A stretch of 64,000 bases of DNA. It comes from Bacillota bacterium. GTDB taxonomy: Bacteria; Bacillota; Clostridia; Acetivibrionales; DSM-1351. Below the pieces are notes generated by a model. It was not told the DNA's origin, searched no databases, and saw only the letters and a program-made list of their open reading frames with translations. The translations under genes and the position numbers were made by a program. Below are positions 27,314 to 36,497 of the stretch, piece by piece; within the stretch, counting starts at the first letter, position 1, and each line of letters begins with the position of its first letter. Location: contig JAEZRV010000021.1 of assembly GCA_023444055.1 (NCBI GenBank), forward strand, positions 62,001-126,000. The letters are read 5' to 3'.

Positions 27314-28510
27314 ATGGACTCAGATTCAAAATTTAATACTTCTGATATAGAGAAATCAAATACAGAAAAATCAAGTTCTATAGGAGGGGTAATAATATCC
27401 CTACTTCTTATTCTTGCGATTTCACTTGTGGCATTTACTGTTTACTTAAAGAATTTAGGCTATGATTTTTCTTCGCTAAAAATAGGTGATGCGATTACTT
27501 TTATAGAAAATAACAAAGCTAAAAGCAGTGTAGCCTTAGAAATACCTTTTGTCCAAGATGGAAGTTTTAATTGTGGAATATATAAAAATTATACAATTTT
27601 ACTATCAAAAGATGGGGTTAAATGGTACTCCAAAAGTGGGGAATTACTTCAGGAGAATGCTTATACGTTTACTAGACCTGCTATAAGGTGTTCGAATAAA
27701 TACATGGCTGTTGCAGACATTTCGGGAAGGGATATTTATTTTTATAAAGACAAAAATCTTTTATGGTCAAGAAAGTTAGACAATAAAATCATAAATGCCA
27801 GCGTAAATAATGATGGGGATTGCACAGTTGTTACACAATCTGCAGAATATAAATCCTCTGTTCAGGTTATTGATATAAATGGTGTAGATAAATACACTAA
27901 GCTGTATGCAGAGGATATCGTTATTGACGCTAAAACCATTCATAATGGTCAAAACGTTCTAACAAATAAGGTTATAACAGATAATGTTAAGTCGGGAACT
28001 CAATTAGAATTTAACAATATATATGAGGAAAAGCCATTTTCGACTATCAATGTACCTGATAATATTCTTCCTATACTAATATCAAATGGCAAGAATGAAA
28101 TAGCTGCTGGACAAAATCTTGTTATATATATGGACAAGCAAGGTAAGGAGATTTGGCGGAAGAGTGCTGAATCAATATTTTGTATTGCTCCAAACAGTGA
28201 CAAATATGTGATAATAGCAGGAAAGTTCAATAATACATCTAAAATAACAGAGCAACAGGTCTTGGTTCTGAACACAGATGGTGAGATAGTCTATAGCTTT
28301 GAACAGCCTGAGAATGTTGCAGGAATACAACAATATGGTGATAGAATAGCATTAAGAACCAAAAAAAGTGTTTATCTGTATACATTAAAAGGAAAAAAGC
28401 TTGGACAATATTCAGCTCGCAATGAAATAAAAGATGCATATCTTATTAGTGATAATCAGGCTATTATCATATCAGGAGGAACTATTTCCTTAGTAAATAT
28501 TACTGAATGA
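27314..28510 (+). CDS. DUF5711-type membrane-anchored protein
   Basis: This 398-residue protein has a hydrophilic N-terminal tail of about 22 residues, one membrane segment at about 24-45, and an outer domain of repeated short strands (for example VAVADISGRDIYFY-like and QVLVLNTDGEIVY). The outer domain reads as a beta-propeller-like fold. It resembles the clostridial DUF5711 family, whose function is unknown. AGAGGTG precedes ATG 27314. The next gene, a CvpA-type membrane protein, begins 16 bp later, so they form an operon. Confidence 0.7.
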   Translation: MDSDSKFNTSDIEKSNTEKSSSIGGVIISLLLILAISLVAFTVYLKNLGYDFSSLKIGDAITFIENNKAKSSVALEIPFVQDGSFNCGIYKNYTILLSKDGVKWYSKSGELLQENAYTFTRPAIRCSNKYMAVADISGRDIYFYKDKNLLWSRKLDNKIINASVNNDGDCTVVTQSAEYKSSVQVIDINGVDKYTKLYAEDIVIDAKTIHNGQNVLTNKVITDNVKSGTQLEFNNIYEEKPFSTINVPDNILPILISNGKNEIAAGQNLVIYMDKQGKEIWRKSAESIFCIAPNSDKYVIIAGKFNNTSKITEQQVLVLNTDGEIVYSFEQPENVAGIQQYGDRIALRTKKSVYLYTLKGKKLGQYSARNEIKDAYLISDNQAIIISGGTISLVNITE

Positions 28511-28526
28511 TTAGAAAGGGATTAGG

Positions 28527-29255
28527 ATGAACTGGACAGATATAACTGTTTTTATTATTATAGCGGTTTTCATGGTTGTTGGTTTAAAAAATGGGTTTTT
28601 ATACTCTGTTTTTAGTCTGGTTTCATACGTAGTATCAGTTGTTTTTGCTATTAAGTTCTATCCTGTAATAGCTAATGTTCTTAAAGAAACAGTTTTATAT
28701 ACTAACATAAAAACCGCTGTAATTAATGGCATTATAAAACGTCAATCTGCTAATGTCTCTGCAATTATGGAAGGTTCTTCACTAACAGTAATTGATGGAT
28801 TGAAGATTCCGGGATTTATTAAGGACTCTATTGGTGAGAAAGTAGGTAATCAAGATATTTTTGGACTCAATAAAATATTAGATACTATAGGTTCAGAAAT
28901 AGCTATGGTAGTAATAAATATTTTAAGTGTTATCTTGATTTATATAATAATACGAGTTGCCTTAAAATTTATTCGAGTAATAATTAAAACTATATCAAAG
29001 CTTCCTGTGTTTAAACAGCTTGATAAAACAGGGGGAATTATTCTAGGAGCAATAGAAGGACTACTTGTAATATATATATTATGTGCTGTTCTTGTACTCT
29101 TCAGTGCGTTTCCAAAATTTGAATCTACAATAGAAAGTATAGAAGATTCAAAATTCGCAAATTACTTTTATCAGAATAATTTTATAGTGAGTTGGATAGC
29201 TCCGGAAGATGAGCTAAATTCCGAGAAGAAGTCTGCATTTTGCATCGATTTCTAG
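28527..29255 (+). CDS. CvpA family membrane protein
   Basis: This 242-residue protein opens NWTDITVFIIIAVFMVVGLK with G-FLYSVFSLVSYV, the typical first two helices of CvpA (colicin V production) proteins. It has two more helices (about 125-150 and 175-200) and a polar tail ending near SAFCIDF. CvpA proteins in firmicutes are linked to envelope stress but have no defined reaction. GAAAGGGATTAGG precedes ATG 28527. Downstream is a 361-bp non-coding stretch. Confidence 0.85.
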   Translation: MNWTDITVFIIIAVFMVVGLKNGFLYSVFSLVSYVVSVVFAIKFYPVIANVLKETVLYTNIKTAVINGIIKRQSANVSAIMEGSSLTVIDGLKIPGFIKDSIGEKVGNQDIFGLNKILDTIGSEIAMVVINILSVILIYIIIRVALKFIRVIIKTISKLPVFKQLDKTGGIILGAIEGLLVIYILCAVLVLFSAFPKFESTIESIEDSKFANYFYQNNFIVSWIAPEDELNSEKKSAFCIDF

Positions 29256-29616
29256 GAAGAGCGGTGCTCTCGAATATGAACTGAAGTCCTAGAAGCTTAG
29301 CAAACAGTGAGCGCTGCGGAGCTTGATATTAATTTTATCTTCTAACTTAATGTTTTTTATTTAGAACATTTTTCTTATGAATGTTTTTTATCCATTTCTC
29401 CTTTCTTTGTAGACATAAATTTAACTAAATAGTACAATATTCTTAATTAATCTGGGAATGTTTCCAATTGTCGGTTATAAGATGCACCGCATATTAAAAA
29501 GTGATTCCACACTATAAATACAAATTATTATAAGAGCAAATTAATGTGTTTAATTATTAACTAAGAAAGTAAACATAAAAGGTTTCGTTAAAACTTGCTC
29601 AAGGAGGAAAAGTTAT
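29256..29616. other. Non-coding gap before ilvD
   Basis: No ORF is supported. A candidate promoter is TAGACA (29410-29415), 17 nt, TACAAT (29433-29438). Three very small hairpins follow: GGGAA/TTCCAA-like at 29454-29466, ATGC/GCAT at 29482-29492, and AGTG/CACT at 29500-29513. No T-box core or terminator T-run is present. The SD AAGGAGG of ilvD is near 29601. Confidence 0.4.
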
Positions 29617-31275
29617 ATGAAAAGTGATATCGTAAAAAAAGGCATTGAAAAGGCTCCGCATAGATCACTGTTTAAAGCAATGGGGTATACAGACGAAGAG
29701 CTTGAGAGACCACTTATAGGTGTGGCAAATTCGAAAAATGAGATTATACCAGGTCATATCAACTTAGATAAAATTACTGAGGCTGTTAAAGCAGGTATCA
29801 GGATGGCAGGCGGAACACCAATAGAGTTTGGCGCTATAGGTGTTTGTGACGGAATAGCAATGGGGCATATGGGAATGAAGTATTCATTGGCCACAAGAGA
29901 ACTTATTGCAGACTCATGTGAAGCTATGGGAAGGGCACATAGCTTTGATGGAATGGTATTTATTCCAAACTGTGATAAGATTGTACCTGGTATGCTTATG
30001 GCAGCAGCGAGAATAAATGTACCAGCAATAGTTATCAGCGGTGGACCAATGCTCTCGCTGAATAAAGATGGAAAACAATTGGACTTGAATAGTGTTTTCG
30101 AGGCTGTAGGTGCATTTAAAGCAGGGAAAATTACTGAAGATGAGGTGTGTGATTTAGAAAATAATGCATGTCCTGGCTGTGGTTCCTGTTCAGGAATGTT
30201 TACTGCAAATTCTATGAATTGCCTTACGGAGGTACTCGGAATGGGGCTTACAGGCAATGGAACTATTCCAGCTGTTTATGCTGAAAGGATTAGGCTAGCA
30301 AAGCATGCAGGTATGAAAATAATGGAGCTGGTTGAAAAAGACATTAAACCTTCAGATATATTAACGATAAAAGCTTTTGAAAATGCACTAACAGTAGATA
30401 TGGCTCTAGGTTGTTCTACAAACTCAGTACTGCATCTGCCTGCAATTGCAAATGAAGCAGGTATACAAATCAATTTAGACATCATAAATGAAATTAGTTC
30501 AAGAACACCGAACTTATGTAAATTAGCACCTGCTGGAAAATATCATATTCAGGATTTATATGCAGCAGGAGGAGTGCAGGCCGTTATGAAGGAACTTTCC
30601 TCAAAAGGACTACTGCATACAGACCTAATTACAGCTACAGGAAGAACCGTAATGGAAAACATCCAGAATGCTAACGTAAAAGACTACAATGTTATAAAAA
30701 GTATTGATGCCCCATACAGCACTACTGGCGGTATTGCTGTGCTAAAAGGAAACATAGCTCCAGATGGAGCGGTAGTAAAAAGATCTGCTGTGGCAGAATC
30801 TATGCTAGTGCATAAAGGACCTGCTCGAGTATTTGATAGCGAAGATGAAGCTATTAAAGCTATTTATAATAGTGAGATAGTTAAAGGTGATGTCGTTATA
30901 ATTCGCTATGAAGGACCAAAGGGAGGTCCAGGTATGAGAGAAATGCTGGGACCTACTTCTGCAATAGCAGGTATGGGATTGGATTGTGATGTGGCTCTTA
31001 TTACAGATGGTAGGTTTTCTGGGGCATCAAGAGGTGCTTCAATCGGGCATGTATCACCTGAAGCAATGGAAGGTGGGCCAATAGCTTTGATAAAAGAAGG
31101 GGATATTGTAAATATAGATATCCCAGCAGGACGCTTAAATATTGAAGTGTCAGATGAAGAATTAAATAAGCGAAAAGCAAGCTGGGTAGCACCTGCACCA
31201 AGGATTACTTCCGGTTATCTTGGAAGATATGCAAGACTTGTTACATCTGCAAGTACAGGCGCAGTGCTTAGGTAA
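29617..31275 (+). CDS. ilvD: Dihydroxy-acid dehydratase
   Basis: IlvD dehydrates 2,3-dihydroxy-3-methylbutanoate (or -pentanoate) to the keto acid precursor of valine, leucine or isoleucine. The 552 residues are full length. Iron-sulfur ligands are in FIPNCDKIVPG and NACPGCGSCSGMFTANSM. The C-terminal signature GPKGGPGMREMLGPTSA and TDGRFSGASRG are intact. AAGGAGG precedes ATG 29617. It is followed by ilvB after 192 bp that contain P-family repeat copy 3. No ilvC or ilvN is in the window. Confidence 0.97.
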   Translation: MKSDIVKKGIEKAPHRSLFKAMGYTDEELERPLIGVANSKNEIIPGHINLDKITEAVKAGIRMAGGTPIEFGAIGVCDGIAMGHMGMKYSLATRELIADSCEAMGRAHSFDGMVFIPNCDKIVPGMLMAAARINVPAIVISGGPMLSLNKDGKQLDLNSVFEAVGAFKAGKITEDEVCDLENNACPGCGSCSGMFTANSMNCLTEVLGMGLTGNGTIPAVYAERIRLAKHAGMKIMELVEKDIKPSDILTIKAFENALTVDMALGCSTNSVLHLPAIANEAGIQINLDIINEISSRTPNLCKLAPAGKYHIQDLYAAGGVQAVMKELSSKGLLHTDLITATGRTVMENIQNANVKDYNVIKSIDAPYSTTGGIAVLKGNIAPDGAVVKRSAVAESMLVHKGPARVFDSEDEAIKAIYNSEIVKGDVVIIRYEGPKGGPGMREMLGPTSAIAGMGLDCDVALITDGRFSGASRGASIGHVSPEAMEGGPIALIKEGDIVNIDIPAGRLNIEVSDEELNKRKASWVAPAPRITSGYLGRYARLVTSASTGAVLR

Positions 31276-31348
31276 AGTTGAAGCTAGCAACGAAATTTTA
31301 GTGGAACCTAAATAAAGTTTTGTACATTAAGCTAAAGAACAACTAGAA

Positions 31349-31401
31349 GTAATACTATTTCGCATAAAAAATATTAGTTAATATTTTTATCATTACTAAC
31401 G
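31349..31401. repeat. Palindromic intergenic repeat, family P, copy 3 (reversed, degenerate)
   Basis: Read on the minus strand, it matches the outline of copies 1 and 2. On the plus strand, TAATACTATTTCG is followed by the core ATAAAAAATATT / AATATTTTTAT around AGTT, then CATTACTAAC. Its core differs from the other copies yet remains palindromic. It lies in the ilvD-ilvB spacer. Confidence 0.5.
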
Positions 31402-31467
31402 TGATGTTGTAGTAGAGCTACAAGCTCTTAGTATTGATGATTTAAATAATGAGGAGATGATGAGCGT

Positions 31468-33147
31468 ATGAAGATATCAGGTGCTGATGTTATTATAGAA
31501 TGTTTAAAAGAGCAAGGCGTTGATACTGTATTTGGCTATCCAGGAGGTCAGGCCATAATTATTTATGATGCTTTGTATAGGGCGAGAAATGAGATTACTC
31601 ATATACTTACATCTCATGAGCAAGGTGCTTCACATGCAGCGGATGGGTATGCACGTGCAACTGGTAAGGTTGGCGTTTGTATTGCTACATCAGGGCCAGG
31701 TGCAACAAATCTTGTAACAGGAATTGCCACTGCCTATATGGATTCTGTTCCTATGGTTGCAATAACAGGCCAGGTTCCAAATAACTTGCTTGGAAAGGAT
31801 TCATTTCAAGAGGTTGATATCACGGGTATAACCATGCCTATAACAAAACATAATTATATAGTTAAGGATGTTGCAAAGTTAGCAGATACTATGCGAAAGG
31901 CCTTTGCTATTGCTAGAGAAGGCAGACCAGGGCCAGTCTTGGTAGATGTATGTAAGGATGTTACTGCAGCATTAGTGGAATATACACCTAAGAAACCAGA
32001 TAAGAATGACTATATTTCAAATAAATACAATGACATTAGTGGTCAAGCAATTAATGAAGCAATTAATGCAATTAATAATGCTTGTAGACCTGTTATTTTA
32101 TCAGGGGCTGGTGTTGGCATTGCTGGAGTAGAAGAGGAAGTACTGGCTTTAGCAGAAACAGCTGAAATCCCCGTAAGTACGTCATTAATGGGAATGGGAA
32201 CTTTCCCAGGAACACACGATCTTTTTATGGGGATGGTAGGTATGCATGGTACTAAGACATCAAACTATGCATTTCACAACTGTGACTTGGTTATTGCAAT
32301 TGGAAATCGCTTTAGTGACAGAATTATTAGCAAAGTTAGCAGCTTTGCACCAGAGTCAAAAATAATGCATATTGATGTTGATAGTGCTGAAGTAGGGAAA
32401 AATGTAAATGTAGAGTTCCCTTTAGTAGGAGATGTTAAGAAAATACTTAAATCCCTACTTGCAGGAGTTATCAAAAAGCAAAATCCTGAATGGATAAGTA
32501 GGATTAACAAATGGAAGGAAGAATATCCATTAAAGTATACTCCTTCAAAAGAAACTATCAAACCACAGTTCATAGTTGAGAGAATATATGAATTGACCAA
32601 AGGAGAGGCTATTATTACCACAGAGGTTGGGCAACACCAAATGTGGGCAGCTCAATATTATAAATATAGCAAGTTTAGGCAGTTTATATCTTCTGGTGGC
32701 CTTGGAACAATGGGTTATGGATTGGGAGCGTGTATAGGTGCTCAAATGGCAAGACGTGATAAAAAGGTTATTAATATAGCAGGTGATGGAAGCTTCAGGA
32801 TGAATTTAAATGAGCTTGCTACTGCAGTTGAATATAAGCTACCTATAATAATTGCACTTTTTAACAATAGAACGCTAGGTATGGTTAGGCAATGGCAGGA
32901 GCTGTTTTTTGACAGCCGCTTTAGTCAAACATCTATTGACCGTGGAACTGATTTTGTCGCATTGGCAAATGCTTTCGGCGCAAAAGGAATAAATGTAACG
33001 CACCCGGATGAAGTGGATGATGCAATAATTCGTGCATTAGCAGAGACAGATACACCTGTTCTAATAAACTTTGCAATTGATAAAGATAATAAAGTTTCTC
33101 CAATAGTGCCACCAGGTGCAGCGCTCAATGAGGTTATTGATTGCTAG
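31468..33147 (+). CDS. ilvB: Acetolactate synthase, large (catalytic) subunit
   Basis: This 559-residue thiamine-diphosphate enzyme joins two pyruvates, or pyruvate and 2-ketobutyrate, in branched-chain amino acid synthesis. The N-terminal domain has the catalytic Glu in TSHEQGASHAADGYARATG and the FAD-binding middle region. The C-terminal domain has the TPP/Mg motif GDGSFRMNLNELATA with N-N in LFNNRTLGM. No regulatory small subunit (ilvN) follows; the next element is a terminator. Either the subunit is encoded elsewhere or this copy works without it. The SD GAGGAG precedes ATG 31468. Confidence 0.95.
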   Translation: MKISGADVIIECLKEQGVDTVFGYPGGQAIIIYDALYRARNEITHILTSHEQGASHAADGYARATGKVGVCIATSGPGATNLVTGIATAYMDSVPMVAITGQVPNNLLGKDSFQEVDITGITMPITKHNYIVKDVAKLADTMRKAFAIAREGRPGPVLVDVCKDVTAALVEYTPKKPDKNDYISNKYNDISGQAINEAINAINNACRPVILSGAGVGIAGVEEEVLALAETAEIPVSTSLMGMGTFPGTHDLFMGMVGMHGTKTSNYAFHNCDLVIAIGNRFSDRIISKVSSFAPESKIMHIDVDSAEVGKNVNVEFPLVGDVKKILKSLLAGVIKKQNPEWISRINKWKEEYPLKYTPSKETIKPQFIVERIYELTKGEAIITTEVGQHQMWAAQYYKYSKFRQFISSGGLGTMGYGLGACIGAQMARRDKKVINIAGDGSFRMNLNELATAVEYKLPIIIALFNNRTLGMVRQWQELFFDSRFSQTSIDRGTDFVALANAFGAKGINVTHPDEVDDAIIRALAETDTPVLINFAIDKDNKVSPIVPPGAALNEVIDC

Positions 33148-33302
33148 TTAACATATCTGGAAATCTTTCTGCACAAGCCTATTCTGAGGGTGTTGATGTG
33201 GGGAAGACATTGACCACCACAATGTGGCTGCCTTTCTGAACATTTAATAGCTGTTTTGTGGTGTTGGTTATTTGTATATAAGTAAATTTTTGTAATACAA
33301 GG

Positions 33303-33349
33303 AAACTCCTTTTTGGTTAACTAACTATTAGCCCAAAAAGGAGTTTTTT
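33303..33349 (+). terminator. Rho-independent terminator after ilvB
   Basis: AAACTCCTTTTTGG (33303-33316) pairs with CCAAAAAGGAGTTT (33333-33346) and ends in a T-run. The rest of 33148-33621 holds no gene; an IR of ACCACCACAA with TTGTGGTG lies near 33220-33265. Confidence 0.85.
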
Positions 33350-33541
33350 ATGCTTCATAAAAGGTAACTTTAAAAAAACTCCAAAGTATTTATTTGTAAA
33401 AAATTTGTTATGTAGTTAATGTGTTTCGTAAATTATAGAGTTTAGGAAATGGTTTTCCTAAACAAAAGTAACTACAATTTGAAATTTTCAAGATAAAGTC
33501 TAAAAATATTAGCGAAAATTAAAAATATATAACAAAAATTG

Positions 33542-33569
33542 TTGACATCTATCGAAATATATAGATAAT
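33542..33569 (+). promoter_or_regulatory. Promoter with palindrome before the LacI-ribokinase fusion
   Basis: TTGACA (33542-33547), 16 nt and GATAAT (33564-33569) make a good sigma-A promoter. The spacer holds ATCTAT-CGAAATAT-ATAGAT, an operator-like palindrome that could be bound by the regulator encoded downstream. An ATG at 33568 lies in the -10 and so cannot be the start of the gene. Confidence 0.6.
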
Positions 33570-33621
33570 GTATTCAAGAAATGCGTTTAAGAAAAATGTT
33601 TCCCTAGTCAGGAGGTCTTTG

Positions 33622-35496
33622 ATGAATATAAAGGAAATAGCAAAACTTGTGGGTGTTTCAGTATCGACTGTCTCAAAAGTTATAAATGAAAAAGATAGCA
33701 ATATTAGTAAAGAGACAAGAGAACGTGTCATGAAAGTCGTAAAAGAATGTAACTACACCCCTTATGCTGGTATCCATACTAATAAAAAAACAAAATCTTT
33801 GCTTCTTGGAGTTATGATAAGCAAACAGCCAGGGCATGAGATAATACTTTCAGGTATTGTTGAGACAGCAAAAAGAAACGGATATACTGCTGTCCTTTTT
33901 TCAGCAGATACACCTGAGGAAGAATATAAAGGTATTACAATGCTATGCTCACATAATGTGGATGGAATATTATGGGACAAATTAAAAGATTCATATAGCA
34001 AATGTGAAAGCCTTTTGGTGCAACAACAGACACCATACTTCATTATTGACTGTTTCAATGTTCCAACTTCAGAAAGAGGAGCGTTTGACTACTTAAGACT
34101 TGCCTACAATGCAACTCAGTCGCTGATAAAACATAAGCACCAAAAGATTGGATGCTTGATACAAAACAATGATATACGAGAACGAAGGTTTCAAAAAGGC
34201 TTTGAACAATGTCTTTTTGATAATAAGCTACCTTTTGATGCAAATATGCTTTGCATTGATCAAGGAAACACATTCGATATTTCAACTCTTATACATAATT
34301 ATACTGGTATTATATGCTTTGATGCTAGCTTAGCTGTGAAAATTTATGAGCATGCTTCATACAATAATATAAAAATCCCCAGAGATCTTTCATTAGTAAG
34401 TTTAGTAAAGGATCCGAAAGAAATTTATCTGCTCCCAAAACTTTCTTCAATCCATTTGCCATTTTATGAACTTGGTGAATATGCTTGTAAAAGATTGGTA
34501 GCTAAGGTCGAAAAAACACGAGTTACTGAAGTGCCTTTCAAGAGCGACAAAAAAGTCGAAGATGAAAGCAGCATAGATGTTCCGATAACAGTGCGTAATA
34601 AAAAAATAGTTGTTGTCGGTGCTATAAATATGGATACGCTATTGAACCTTGGACAGGTACCACAAATAGGTGAAACGATTACTACAAAGAAACGAGCTAC
34701 TATTCCAGGCGGAAAAGGTGTTAACCAAGCAATTGGTGCTGCTAAGCTAGGGGCAGAGGTATACTTAATTGGAAAATTAGGTAAGGACTATGAAGCGAGT
34801 ATACTATATGACTTTTTGAAGAGTAATAATGTAAATATTGAAGGAGTTTCTACTAGCGCTGAAGTGGCTACTGGTCATGCGTATGTATATGTAAAAGATA
34901 ATGGTGAGAGTGGAATAGTTGTTTATGAAGGTGCAAACAATAAGCTATCTCCTAAGGATATTGAAATACATAGGAATATGTTTGAGAATGCAAGCTTTTG
35001 TTTACTACAGACAGAGATAAATCTTGAGACCGTGGAGTGTGCTGCAAAGACAGCACATAAATGTGGAGCAAAGGTAATTCTAAAGCCGTGTGCAGTTTCA
35101 GAAATTAGCGATGGACTAATCAAAAATGTTGATATATTTATGCCAAATCGTAATGAGATAGAAGAACTTTGTCCACAAAAAAAATCTTTGGAAGAAAAAG
35201 CACAATATTTTTTGGATCGTGGCACAAAACATGTCATAGTTACCTTAGATCGTGATGGGTGTTATTTAAAAAATAGTGAGCAGTCAATATATTTTGAAGC
35301 TGCAGATTTTGAAGCTGTTGATACAACTGGAGCTGCAGATGCATTTGCTTCAACATTGGCAGTCTATCTTGCCAAAAATTATGATATTTGTACTGCAATT
35401 AAGTATGCTACATATGCAGCAGGCTTTTCAATTACAACACAGGGAGTACCTCCTGCGTTAGTAGATAAAAGCACTTTAGATTTGTTAGACGTATAA
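33622..35496 (+). CDS. LacI-family regulator fused to ribokinase-like PfkB kinase
   Basis: This is a 624-residue single frame. Residues 1-55 form the LacI helix-turn-helix (MNIKEIAKLVGVSVSTVSKV). Residues from about 60 to 310 are the periplasmic-binding-protein-like sensor. Residues from about 328 to the end are a PfkB/ribokinase domain with VVGAINMDTL and PGGKGVNQAIGAAKLG. The usual anion-hole motif GAGD reads G570-A-A-D573 here. The catalytic Asp is kept but the second Gly is Ala, and the C-terminal cation-site region differs from the intact ribokinase at 39749. It probably regulates this operon; whether it phosphorylates a sugar is open. AGGAGGT lies 5 nt before ATG 33622. Confidence 0.88.
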   Translation: MNIKEIAKLVGVSVSTVSKVINEKDSNISKETRERVMKVVKECNYTPYAGIHTNKKTKSLLLGVMISKQPGHEIILSGIVETAKRNGYTAVLFSADTPEEEYKGITMLCSHNVDGILWDKLKDSYSKCESLLVQQQTPYFIIDCFNVPTSERGAFDYLRLAYNATQSLIKHKHQKIGCLIQNNDIRERRFQKGFEQCLFDNKLPFDANMLCIDQGNTFDISTLIHNYTGIICFDASLAVKIYEHASYNNIKIPRDLSLVSLVKDPKEIYLLPKLSSIHLPFYELGEYACKRLVAKVEKTRVTEVPFKSDKKVEDESSIDVPITVRNKKIVVVGAINMDTLLNLGQVPQIGETITTKKRATIPGGKGVNQAIGAAKLGAEVYLIGKLGKDYEASILYDFLKSNNVNIEGVSTSAEVATGHAYVYVKDNGESGIVVYEGANNKLSPKDIEIHRNMFENASFCLLQTEINLETVECAAKTAHKCGAKVILKPCAVSEISDGLIKNVDIFMPNRNEIEELCPQKKSLEEKAQYFLDRGTKHVIVTLDRDGCYLKNSEQSIYFEAADFEAVDTTGAADAFASTLAVYLAKNYDICTAIKYATYAAGFSITTQGVPPALVDKSTLDLLDV

Positions 35497-35521
35497 ATGA
35501 TTAAAAAGGAGGCAAGGAGTT

Positions 35522-36439
35522 ATGTTTGTTGATAATAAGAGGATGATGGAGCGATTACAAAAACCCAAAGAAAGAGTTGACGTTGTTTTCGATACAGATA
35601 CATATAACGAAATAGACGATCAGTATGCATTGGCATATCTAATTAAGAATCCTGAAAGGCTCAACATTAAGGCTATTTATGCAGCACCGTTTTTTAATGA
35701 TAAAAGTTCAGGTCCAGCGGAGGGCATGGAAAAAAGCTATCAAGAGATAATGAATATTCTGTCCTTGATGGAACGTAGTGAGCTTAAAAATTTAGTACAT
35801 AAAGGCGCTGAAAGATTTTTGGCTGATGAAAATATACCTGTACTTTCTGATGCCACAAGCGATCTTGTTAATCGTGCAATGGAGTACAGTGAAGAAAAAC
35901 CCCTTTACGTTATTGCAGTAGGAGCTATCACTAACGTGGCATCTGCATTACTTATAAAACCTGAAATAAAAGATAGAATAGTGCTGATATGGCTTGGTGG
36001 AAATGCCCATCACTGGAACGATAATAAAGAGTTTAACTTATACCAAGATATTGCAGGTGCAAGAATTGTTTTTGGATGTGGTGTTCCGTTAGTGCAGTTA
36101 CCATGTATGGGAGTTGTTTCTGCTTTCACTACAGGAGGACCAGAACTTGAATTCTGGCTGCGTGGGAAAAACAAGCTATGTGATTATCTTGTAGATGCAA
36201 CGGCAGCCGAAGCAAAAAGGTGTAATGGAGGAGAATTTTGGACAAGGCCTATCTGGGATGTTACAGCAGTAGCTTGGCTCTTAGAGGGCGATTATATGCT
36301 TGAAAGTTTTGTGCCTAGTCCTATTCCGGAATATGATCATACATACTCTTTTAACAAAGACAGACACCTTATTAAATATGTATATCATATAAAAAGAGAT
36401 GCTTTGTTTGAAGACCTATTCACAAAACTCTCAGAGTGA
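35522..36439 (+). CDS. Nucleoside hydrolase (IunH-like)
   Basis: This 305-residue enzyme would split ribonucleosides into ribose and base. The N-terminal signature reads VVFDTDTYNEIDDQYALAYL, the DxDxxxxxDD calcium/ribose-binding motif with a longer insert than the classical DTDPGIDD. Later motifs include VIAVGAITNVASAL and the Asp of PIWDVTAVAW. The gene is 25 bp after the regulator-kinase fusion, has AGGAGG upstream, and is followed by an ABC importer and a ribokinase. Together they suggest use of ribonucleosides. Substrate preference cannot be read from sequence. Confidence 0.88.
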   Translation: MFVDNKRMMERLQKPKERVDVVFDTDTYNEIDDQYALAYLIKNPERLNIKAIYAAPFFNDKSSGPAEGMEKSYQEIMNILSLMERSELKNLVHKGAERFLADENIPVLSDATSDLVNRAMEYSEEKPLYVIAVGAITNVASALLIKPEIKDRIVLIWLGGNAHHWNDNKEFNLYQDIAGARIVFGCGVPLVQLPCMGVVSAFTTGGPELEFWLRGKNKLCDYLVDATAAEAKRCNGGEFWTRPIWDVTAVAWLLEGDYMLESFVPSPIPEYDHTYSFNKDRHLIKYVYHIKRDALFEDLFTKLSE

Positions 36440-36497
36440 CACAAATTAACTGTATATAGCAGCTATGCTGTTAAATAAAAAATAAAGGAGATAAATC

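Noticed and set aside
29256..29616. T-box or leader peptide attenuator before ilvD
   Set aside because: No T-box core, no run of Leu/Ile/Val codons after an SD, and no terminator next to ilvD.
33568..33621. Upstream ATG extension of the LacI-ribokinase gene
   Set aside because: The ATG lies within the -10 of the promoter and the LacI helix-turn-helix begins at the SD-preceded ATG 33622.
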